A stretch of 64,000 nt of DNA, taken from NCBI RefSeq assembly GCF_003255815.1, contig NC_037668.1, positions 86,597,783 to 86,661,782 on the forward strand. The letters are read 5' to 3'. A program made the position numbers and the translations under genes. This document shows positions 55,311 through 64,000 of the stretch, piece by piece; the first letter of the stretch is position 1, and every line of letters starts with the position of its first letter. The stretch is from Theropithecus gelada (taxonomy: Eukaryota; Chordata; Mammalia; Primates; Cercopithecidae). The notes under the pieces were generated by a model. It had not been told where the DNA came from and made no database searches. It saw only the letters and a list, made by a program, of their open reading frames with translations.

Positions 55311-57509
55311 ATATTGAGTGATCACGTTGAGTGAAGTAATAAACCGTAAATCAGAAAGTATAAGACAAATGAAGGATGTTAACTTTAAATCAATCCTTTG
55401 TGGAAAAAAGTGGGCATAAATAAAATATGATATTATTTTTATTTCTTGGTAGTCAGTTCAAGTATAAATGTAAACTCAGCTTAAGCCAAAAAGGAGACAC
55501 TATTTGCTCAGATAAATTGTGAGAAGGGCAGGGTGGATCGGAAATGGCTAGATCTGAGTCTCCAGCACTTATGGGACACCATCCCTGTCTGTTCCGCTCT
55601 GCCTTCCTGCATATTGGAATCGTTCTCTTCTCTTGAGTTCCTTACACGGGATGAGCATGTGATTGCCAAAGCTCCAGGCTTGCCTTCCAGCTTTTGTAGA
55701 GTCTTCTTTAATTTGTAAAATATAACTTATGTGTGAAATACATAGAATAGTATATAATAATATATGTAAAGTTTAGGCTTCCATTTTTACAGCTTGCATT
55801 TTTACAGCTTGCAATCAGAGAGAGAAGAAACTTTCTTGCTACGGCATGGGGTAGAAAAGTCCCATGGAAATCCTTTGATTGACCTGGCTTGGGACATGTG
55901 TATGCCTTAAACAGATCTCCCTGGCTAAGAGTGGGTATTACCACTGACCCACCTTGGGTCTCAGGTCCATCTACTGTGGCCAAGGGGTGGAGAAAGCACA
56001 GACAAGGCCATGCCCATTTGTATTCACAACCAACAATGGAATTTAAACAATAAAATACATGTGATGGGGACGCTTCTGTAGGCTTCTGTTTCTTCAAGGA
56101 TGCTCCAGCTATGGAGATGCAGGCCTGCCTGGGTGTGTAATGGGGGACCTTTGCACCGCTTACACTTGGGAAATCTTGCCAGGTTTTGCTCAGTTGAAGT
56201 TTGGCTAGGCGTAATATCTAGAATAAGCACCTACTTACATTGTCAGACTTAGTACAGAGAATGCAGTAAAATGAACTGACTCATGGAGGATCTGTGATCC
56301 AGGCCCGATACTTCTTACTGCAGCAGGGGAGGCAGAAACTGACTAAACATCTGTGCTACAAAAGAGGAGTATGAGCACCCAGCAGCACATAACAGAGGCC
56401 CAAGAATGCACTGATATCATCTCAGTGAAGTGTTATGGTTGGGGGAAGGCCTTTTAGGTAGAGGGATTAGCATGTGCAACAGTCTGAGGTTGGAAAGAAC
56501 ATGCTGGGGGAAGTAAAAGAGGGCCAGTGCGTCCTCATATAGAGAACTAGGGGGAGAAGGAGGCAGGGTCCAGATTAGACATCTCGAGGAATAGTCAAAT
56601 GCCAGGCCCACAATGAATGCTTACCAGTGCTCTCTCTCCATCTTTGGCCAGAATGGGCCTGTGACCATTACAGTTCTGTGGCCCAGCTCCTGACCCCACC
56701 ATATCCTGTCATGATGTTGTCATCCTCTTTAACAGCAAAACTTAGCAATGGAAGGAGCTTCAGCAGTTGGAAATAGTTGCAAGGATATTTCCCCCTTTCG
56801 AAAGAGCTAAGCCTTGTTGCTAATAATAATTATTATTAATGCTAATCATCACATTTGATACCTCTCTTGCCACAGAGCATGTCAACCTTCAAAGCTCCCA
56901 GGAGCAATAATTACCCCTCCCTAATCCCCTATGAAACAGGTAAGTAGGGGTCTGAGTACAGGATGAGGAGCCACAGAGTCTTCGAAATTAGACTTTTTCT
57001 CTTTGTGGAGCAGAAAAAGAAAGGCACACTACAAAGCCCCCCCTGGCTCCTGACCGCAAAAGTAGGAGCAGGCAGGGAGGGAATTGTGGCCTCACAGGTG
57101 TGCTGAGAAGCCTAATTAGAAGGTTCAAGGTGCACTTTCATGAGGAAAAGGGCTGCTGAGTGCCTATTCTCCAGACTTCAAATGCCCCTTTTGGCAGACA
57201 GCATCAGGGGCAAGGCAGCCAGTGCTGAGATGAAGGAGGGGATGGGGACCACAAACTCTTCCCATGAGATGGCACTTGTCTGGCTTACAGAAGGCTGAGC
57301 CAGGCCAAACTGCCTGGATCTCTTGGGCGTGATGCTGCTAAGACATGGAGAACCAAACCCTAATGCCGTTCAGGTCTTATCTCCTCATGTAATGAAATGC
57401 TTTATGGGACCAGGAGCTCTTAGGTCTTTGGTGGCTCAGAAAACCTTCCCAGGGTTTTGCTTTAGTTCAAACAGGACTTCTGGTTTGGTTTTATGCTCTC
57501 ACTCTCTGC
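55311..57509. other. Non-coding, little recognised
   Basis: A short L2-like piece near 56430-56540 (GTCTGAGGTTGGAAAGAACA) and an (ATT/ATA)-rich patch at 56820-56845. TGACTCA occurs at 56277-56283. No gene. Confidence 0.45.
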
Positions 57510-57700
57510 TCCTTCCTCAAATGCATCTATTCTGCAGTTACTGTGTGATGGGCCCTGTGCCAGCCACTAGGGATACAAGGATGGAGAAAGGTGGTCCCCA
57601 ACCTCGTGGTTTGTGGGGAAATGAAAACACAAATTGACAATTACAGTTCAGGGTGGTATGCTTTGAAAGAGGGAAGCACAGGGATTGTGGGAACCCAGAG
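57510..57700 (-). repeat. L2 fragment
   Basis: CAGTTACTGTGTGATGGGCC near 57535 and CACTAGGGATACAAGGATGG. Confidence 0.75.
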
Positions 57701-58179
57701 GAACGACATTTATGCAGGTTGGGGGAGACAGGGAATACCTCCCAGAGGGCTGAGTCAGCCTATCCAAGCTCTTTCCGTTAAGCCCAATTATCCTCCAGAA
57801 AAGAAGCTTTTTCCTACACATGCCTACCCTCCAGCCACTGTGCACCATGGCCTCTTCTCATTGAATCCTACATTCCTGCACCAATCCAATGGCACTTCCA
57901 ACCAACGCTTGTGTTTTCAGACATCTCTTTAGGCATGAAGTTTAGTATTCTGAATGACAGATTTAATATCAGTAACAACAATCCTTTACATTTGTATAGT
58001 GCTTTGCAGTTTACAAAGTACATTCACATCCATCACCTCAGAGAGCTCAGAGAGTTTAAGGGATCGATCAGGTAAGCCTGTTCATTGCACCCACTTGTCT
58101 GCCTATCAGTCCTGTGCTTTCTCTCATATGCCTGCTGCAGGCAGGCAAGGGGGAAAAGAATGAACATGTAGGGCATGCC

Positions 58180-58420
58180 TGCTGTTTACCGACTAAACGC
58201 TTCATGTGGATCATCTCATTTAACCTTCGCACCAATCCACTAATCCTGTTGCATCATATGATCCCCCTCTTATAGACAGGAAACTGAAGCTCCAAGAGGT
58301 CCAGTTATTTGTTCAGTGTCCCACAGTTCATAGGGGATGCACCTGGGATTTCTCCTAAAATGGGCTTAACTCCCAGCCTGTTCACTCTTGGCTACACAAT
58401 GCTACTTGGTATTTATCTCT
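58180..58420 (-). repeat. MIR
   Basis: TGGATCATCTCATTTAACCT near 58207, ACAGGAAACTGAAGCTCCAA near 58276. Confidence 0.85.
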
Positions 58421-58825
58421 CAGTGCCAGGTATATAGTAGAGCTTAGTAGAGTTGTGAAGGTCTGACTTATTTATTTGTCTTCTTATCTTCCTGCCTGCC
58501 TTTTTGTTCTTGAAGTAGGCATGCAGAGGCGAGGAAGGGGAGCTTTGTCCTTGGCATACTGGTCCCATAGGCCCTAAAGAAACACTGGTCTGTGACTGGG
58601 CACCTATTCTTTCTTGCCACCTGGAATGTCTCCGGTAAGAAGCAGGATGTTAAGATGTTGAAACACTGACGGTATAAGATGGATAGTTCCTTCCTGTCCC
58701 CAACCTGTAAAGGCCTGAATGTCACTGGAGGCAGCTGCCCAAAAAACCTGGAATAGCACTGCCCTCCAGAATATCCTCTCCCTTGGACGGGACTAGGGAC
58801 GTGCTGTCCAGGCCTTTCTCTTGGG

Positions 58826-58877
58826 CCTGCCTCCTTGCACATCAGAGCTGTCTCACCTGCCTCCTTGCACATCAGAG
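58826..58877. repeat. Two-copy tandem repeat (30-bp period)
   Basis: A 22-bp block (starting CCTGCCTCCTTGCACATCAG) at 58826-58847 recurs exactly at 58856-58877. Confidence 0.95.
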
Positions 58878-58893
58878 TTCTTGGATCTATTTC

Positions 58894-58920
58894 ATGACCT
58901 CTGTGTCTCTCAGAGGTCAT
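58894..58920. repeat. Perfect 10-bp inverted repeat
   Basis: ATGACCTCTG at 58894-58903 and CAGAGGTCAT at 58911-58920, 7-nt loop. Confidence 0.95.
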
Positions 58921-59464
58921 AGTTTGCTTTCTTATTTACCAGTGGATCCTCTGGTTGTCTTCATTCAACACCCACCTCCTGGGCCAGGCACCTGTGGATC
59001 TCTGGGGTGTAGAGTTGAATACAGCCTCTTCCCTGAGGCATTCCTAGGTTGGGGGCATTGAACCAGGGTAGAAAGGGTAGATGGAAGGAAGTCCAGAGGC
59101 TTGAGGAAGCACAGAGGAGGAGCATACAGGCAGTTAGGAAAGACTTCAGAGGGTGTAGTGCATGGGTTTGGTTTTAAAGGATGCACAGGGATTTTACAGG
59201 CAAAGAGATTGATGGTGGAAATTCCACCCGGAGGGATTTTTATCCCTCATCAGTACTTGTGACTCTGAGGGACCACACAGGTGTGTGCATGGATTCTACA
59301 GGACAGCCTCTAGATGTGGGAAGAGCTCACATGCTGTTTGTGTGGCTTGGTTCCTCATTCATGATCATCTCTGTCCCCTTGACATGTCATGGTTCTTAGC
59401 TACCTTCTTATTTTTGAGCATTTTTCCTGAACTACTACCATATTGTCAGCATCTTTCAGAAAGG

Positions 59465-59705
59465 AGGAGTTAGCGTGGTGCTTAAGAGAATGGTCTTCAG
59501 GCCTACATTAGACCTCAGTTCGAATCCTGGCTTTGCCACTTATTAGCTAGGAGGTTAGACAAGTTTTTCTGAGCCTCAATTTCTTTATGTGTAAAATGGA
59601 AAGGTCATAATGCCCCACTGGCCTTTGGGGGGTTGAAATCAGATCATAAATGTGAAAGACTGACACACATCCTGGCACACAGCAAGTGGTCAGTAAACAT
59701 CTTCT
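59465..59705 (+). repeat. MIR
   Basis: GAATCCTGGCTTTGCCACTT near 59522, TTTATGTGTAAAATGGAAAG near 59583 and CCTGGCACACAGCAAGTGGT near 59671. Confidence 0.92.
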
Positions 59706-60039
59706 GAGGCCATATTCAAAGTGTGGGACCAGAACTGAGTACAAGTCAACTTGGGGGAAGCTGGCCAGAGCTGGACTGTTGCCTCATGGCCCTGACACTG
59801 GCCTTCTTATGCATGCAAGGATCACGGTGGCCCTTTTGGCAGACTCACCCTCTGATGACTCACTCCAGGTTGCTTGGTCCCTTTGGCTTCCTTCTGAAGG
59901 GCTGCACCGCTAAGTCACGTCTCCCCAGCCATTTCCTGGAGCCGTTGGTGTGGTGGAGCCTTGTCCAGTGCCTGACATTTCGGCTTGTGAAATTCCACTG
60001 TGGGTACATTTAGCCCATCCTTCAAGCCTGTCTTGAATC

Positions 60040-60300
60040 TTGGTCCTGCCTCCTAGTATTTGCTAGCCTGTTTCCTAACAGGATTTCCTCCCAGCCCAAT
60101 CCATCTAACAGGCCCTGGCCAGAGAAGCTTTTCAAAAATGCTATTTTCCTCATATTCCTCTCCTGCTCAAAATCCTTCCATGGCTGTTGAATGGATAAAG
60201 TTTACACTCTTTAGCCTGGTACATGAGACGCTTTATGATCCAACACCAACCTTCTCTTTGGACTGTTTTATTTTTTCCTGCCCAAATAGGGGTGTAATCA
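60040..60300 (+). repeat. L2 fragment
   Basis: CAAAATCCTTCCATGGCTGT near 60169 and CCTGGTACATGAGACGCTTT near 60215, from the internal 3' part of L2. Confidence 0.8.
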
Positions 60301-60512
60301 TTTCTATAGTCAAGGATTTTTGAGAGAATTAAATGCATTCATGCTGGAAAGGTACTTAGAACATGACTTTTAAGAGCTGTGAGGGGTCTGAAATCTTCCA
60401 CTACTTGCAAACTAATAGGTTAGCCTGGTACCATTTCATGACTGCTAGGTGGGAGACAAAGGATTTTATCTCTCATAGCACTAGCAGTAGCCAGAGTATT
60501 AGTGTTTTGTTT

Positions 60513-60679
60513 ATTTACTTATTTATTTTATGGATGGTGTCTTACTCTGTTCCCCAGGTTGGAGTGCAGTGGCACTATCATAGCTCACTGCAGCCTTGAG
60601 CTTCTGGGCTCAAGCAATCCTCCAACTTCAGCTTCCCAAATTGCTAGGATTACAAGAGTGTGTCATTACACCTGGCTAG

Positions 60680-60718
<39 letters not shown>

Positions 60719-60836
60719 TAAAGAGATAGGACCTTGCTATGTTGCCCAGGCTGATCTCAGACTCCTGGCCTCAAGTGATCCTCCAGCCTTGGCCTTCTAA
60801 GTCACTGGGATTACTGGCATGTGCCACCATGCCCAG
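60513..60836 (-). mobile_element. AluJ with (GT)n expansion
   Basis: Old reverse Alu. The A-rich linker has become a GT microsatellite at 60681-60714. Confidence 0.93.
60681..60714. repeat. (GT)n microsatellite
   Basis: About 16 GT units inside the Alu linker. Confidence 0.96.
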
Positions 60837-61264
60837 CAGTACCAATGCTTCCTTATGCTATTCCCCTGAGCTCCAATTCCCATGGAGCAATGTGAAGAGG
60901 ACCAGATGACACCTGGCATTTGAGAGTTGCATTAGGAGAGAAATCCGAAGTTTAAGGAACTTGAATTTGTTTTAAGCAAGCCTACCCTCTGCTCTAGAGG
61001 GAGACACTATCTATTTTTGTTCCTGTAAAAACATCCTTGAAAAGAATGTCTAGAACAAAGGCAGTCAGTCCTTTAATCACAAGACATGCAGAAATTTGAG
61101 ACATCTTGGAGAATTGTCTATCAATGAGGGCCAGGTGCATTGTGAGTGCTTTGTGCATATTAGCCATGATGAGGGTGAGGGTGGTGGCGGTGTTGTGTGT
61201 GCTTTGCTTCTTTCAGTATGGTGGGTCTTCTCTTCAGTATCATCCTTGACTGTGAGTTCTGCTT

Positions 61265-61775
61265 TTTGTACCTTTACTTACGTAGTTCCCTCAGACCTCC
61301 CCATCCTTCACCTCTGCCTAAAATCTCTGCATTCTAGCTTTAGTTCTCCAAAAAAATCTCTCCTGACCATCCCAATTTAAATGGACCTCCCCTCTCTAAA
61401 TTCTGACAGTGCAATCTGTTCCATTCTCTCAGCACTTAGCAAATACCGTTTCCCTCCCCTCAAGTCTTTTGCCAAGCTCTTCCCTCTGCCTGGAACTTCT
61501 GCCTCTCTCTCTTCAGATTAACTCCACCTCATCCTTAGTTCATCAGTTTAGGTGACACTTCTCCCAGAATGCTTTCCTGATCTCTCCTGTACCCAGCCTG
61601 GATTAGAGGCCTCCATTTTCTCCTGTGGCATCAGTGGTGACCTCTATGTGGCATTACTTGCCTGGCTTCCCCTCTAGACTTGGAGGTTCTGGAGGATCCT
61701 TGTATGTCCAGTATCTGCCATAGTGCCTGGCACATAAAGGCATTTAATTAATATTTACAAATGAACAAATTATCA
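61265..61775 (+). repeat. L2
   Basis: TTCCCTCTGCCTGGAACTTC near 61480, CATAGTGCCTGGCACATAAA near 61719 and the TTAATTAATATTTAC tail. Confidence 0.9.
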
Positions 61776-61919
61776 CATGGATATATAACTACTTGTATCA
61801 CATATTTACGCAAATTTAATAAACAAATCTAACTATATCGAAAGCTCCTGGAAAATGCCCAGGGGACACAGATACCTCAGTAGGTATTTAGTATCTGTGG
61901 ATTGATTGATAAGATATGC

Positions 61920-62065
61920 AATTATGCTGGTACAGTGTTGTGCACCTGTAGTCTCAGTTACTTGGGAGGGTGAAGTGGGAGCATCACTTGAGCTTAGGAA
62001 TTCAAGTCCAGCCTTGGCAACATAGTGGGACTTCATCTCTAAAAATAATAAAATAAAATAAATGC
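61920..62065 (+). mobile_element. Alu monomer (FLAM/FRAM or half AluJ)
   Basis: Single Alu arm: CTGTAGTCTCAGTTACTTGG near 61946, ATCACTTGAGCTTAGGAATT near 61983, then an A-rich tail. Only one arm is present. Confidence 0.85.
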
Positions 62066-62544
62066 AATTAGTCAGTACGTTCCCTTTTAGATGCATCAAT
62101 TTCACCTCGATTTAAAGGATATCTGTGAGGCCAAGTAGACCTCTATTTAAGAATGTATACATTGTCAAAGGTACCATTCATTGTGGTTTTATATAAGGGA
62201 AAGTTCTAGTAAGCCTTCTCAAAGCAATTAAAAACTATAAATTTCATGTTCCCTTAACTTAGTAAATATCAAACCCATTTCATCCTTAATAGTCTACAAA
62301 ATCAACACCAGTTTCAACTAATGGTCTGTTTATAGCTTACATGGTAAGTTTCAAATTGCAAATGCATTTTTACACTGGCGTTTGAAGGTTGATATTGGAA
62401 AGAATGACAGAAGAGTCACCATGAAACCTGGAGCCGAGTTTGAGGCTAGCTCCCAGTTTTCCATAATAGAATACAATTATACCAAAGAATGGAAAATTTT
62501 GGAAACTCAAACCAAGTAATAGGAGCCCTCATGACACTTGGGGA
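62066..62544. other. Non-coding, no feature recognised
   Basis: AT-rich; no repeat or gene assigned. Confidence 0.45.
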
Positions 62545-63170
62545 GGCTAAAAACTAGCCTTTCAGGATCAGATGAACCTGCATTTGAATTCTGCTTCTCT
62601 TAATTACTGAACCTAAGTTTCTTCATTTATAAAAGTGGGAAAATGTGACACACAGCATAGGATTGACATGAGGATTCAATGAGGTAACACATGTTTTTAA
62701 AAAAAGCCTAGCACAGTATGTGACACATAGTAAGCTCTCAACAAATGCTAGCCGTTATTATTATTATTACTAATTTGTAGTCAGGAAGACTTGGATTTGT
62801 ATCCTAGCTCAGGCGCTGACAGCTGTTTGCTGGGCCTCTCAAGCTGAGAGACACTGAGAAGTTTCTTAACTTCTTTAAGCTTTAGTTTCCTCACTTACAA
62901 AATGGGGACACTGGATCATAGGGTTGATGTCATAATAAAATTGGAAGATGATGTGCAGTGCTCTTCAGGAATGCATAGCACATGGCAAGCCCTCAGTAAC
63001 TTGTGTAGAAAAATAAAGGTAATAAGAATTATTATTCTCTGCATCTCTTTTTTCCTTATTTGTAAATCTGGAAATGCCAGTGTCGCTATATGATTGTAAG
63101 GATTGGAAATAATAAAGTATCAAGTGTAAAGTTAGACACATAGTAAGTAGGTACCCAAGAGATGGAAGCT
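62545..63170 (+). repeat. Three MIR pieces in the same orientation
   Basis: 62545-62765 (GTGACACATAGTAAGCTCTC near 62720), 62780-63025 (AGTTTCCTCACTTACAAAAT near 62884) and a tail piece at about 63050-63170 (TAGACACATAGTAAGTAGGT near 63133). Confidence 0.85.
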
Positions 63171-63924
63171 ATTGTTTCTAGACCCTCCCTCCTCCTGCCT
63201 TTGCCTGGCTTCCAGGTCCGGATGAATGGATGCGGCAATTTCAATTTTCAGGGGTTTCTCTGAGAGCACTGAGTTGGGGTGAGGGGCAAGAGAGGGCTCT
63301 GTCAACTGGAAACCGCAACCTGGAAGTGAACTTCCCTAATCAGCACTGCAGGATTCCAACAGCTGGTTCTACTTTAGAATCAATTGGAACCTCCTGGGCT
63401 CCTTGCTCTTATTCCACAAGAAGCAAATGCCATCCCACAGCTAAGATTTAGAAATTTGCCACACCATATCGGAAACAGATCCATTTGCCAACAAGGTCAA
63501 TGCTCCCAAGGCCGAGCTGCAGCCTGCCGGGTGGCCTTGAAGGCTGAACTTTCAGCCTTAGGTCAAGGCTGCCTGTGGCACTGCCCACAAGCACTATCCT
63601 GCCACTGGCCACTGGGAAATGCCACCCCAAACACCCAGATTTTCATTTCAAAGAGTGAGTCACATTCGGATGTGGAAAGCATGTTAAATAACAATTTTTA
63701 GGATATGAATGTTATAGTGCAGCAGCAAGAATGCGTTTGGTTTGGAAAGGAAGTGTTTCCTAAATGCCTGCCTTATAATTTCTTCCATCTGCCCATATTT
63801 CTGGTGGGCCCTTGAGAGTCTCTAGGGCCTCCAGAGTAGCCAGTGCTGCCCCGGGTGCTATAAGTACCAGAAGATACTGGTTGAATGGCTGTTATCAGCA
63901 CTAGCTGAGGTTTGAGTCAACAGG
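63171..63924. other. Non-coding, no feature recognised
   Basis: TGAGTCA occurs at 63656-63662 and 63913-63919. No gene or repeat assigned. Confidence 0.45.
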
Positions 63925-64000
63925 TGAAAGAGCAGGCTGTTTCCTAATTCTGGGCTTACTTGCTGTATGGCCTCAGGCAAATTCCTTGCCTTCTCTGAAC
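63925..64000 (+). repeat. MIR, cut by the window end
   Basis: CTGGGCTTACTTGCTGTATG then GCCTCAGGCAAATTCC; the element runs off the window. Confidence 0.8.

Noticed and set aside
46895..63919. At least eight consensus AP-1 sites (TGASTCA) in the window, five of them at 56.3-63.9 kb
   Set aside because: About eight are expected by chance in 64 kb, so there is no evidence of enrichment; two lie inside one MIR.
1..64000. Search by eye for tRNA, snRNA, CRISPR-like arrays, processed pseudogenes and endogenous viral coding regions
   Set aside because: None recognised; the only retrovirus-related pieces are solo LTRs without coding sequence.

Overview
This window is primate nuclear DNA, and the sequence points to an Old World monkey (macaque, baboon or guenon type). 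The one protein-coding gene I can support is JUN, on the minus strand: an intronless gene with its CDS at 5620-6624. The young Alu copies near 41.6 kb and 43.4 kb carry right-monomer changes that I associate with cercopithecid AluY rather than human AluY. The predicted c-Jun is 334 residues against 331 in human, with the difference in a Gln/Pro tract. No bacterial, organellar or viral genome is present.

Layout. 1-4.3 kb: downstream flank of JUN with a few L2/Alu fragments and a repeat-poor stretch. 4.33-7.60 kb: the JUN transcription unit, with a 3'UTR carrying five AATAAA hexamers, the CDS, and a GC-rich 5'UTR of about 980 nt with no AUG. 7.60-7.80 kb: the JUN promoter, where six textbook elements (MEF2, jun1TRE, CCAAT, Sp1, NF-jun, jun2TRE) sit at the published spacings. 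The CpG island runs on to about 8.35 kb, where a divergent lncRNA would be expected but no exon can be proved. 8.9-37 kb: non-coding DNA dominated by ancient MIR and L2 fragments, MaLR LTRs, several same-orientation copies of an element I cannot name, a 430-bp polypyrimidine tract and one L1 3' end. 37.0-39.25 kb: a second group of CpG-rich blocks with no recognisable gene. 39.4-64 kb: L1/Alu insertions, a 94-base assembly gap (41581-41674) inside the tail of one Alu, a MER30-like and a MER2-like DNA transposon, and many MIR/L2 fragments.

Biology. JUN encodes the AP-1 bZIP subunit c-Jun and autoregulates through the two TRE-like sites in its promoter. The rest looks like the large non-coding regulatory neighbourhood of an immediate-early gene. 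I found no sign of an undescribed protein-coding system. The observations most worth following are in the JUN mRNA leader (no AUG over about 980 nt, and an open in-frame CUG-started extension), a predicted G-quadruplex in its 3'UTR, and the orphan CpG-rich cluster about 30 kb upstream of the JUN start site.

Repeat family names are from memory of consensus sequences. Boundaries of ancient repeats are approximate, by roughly 20-50 bases.
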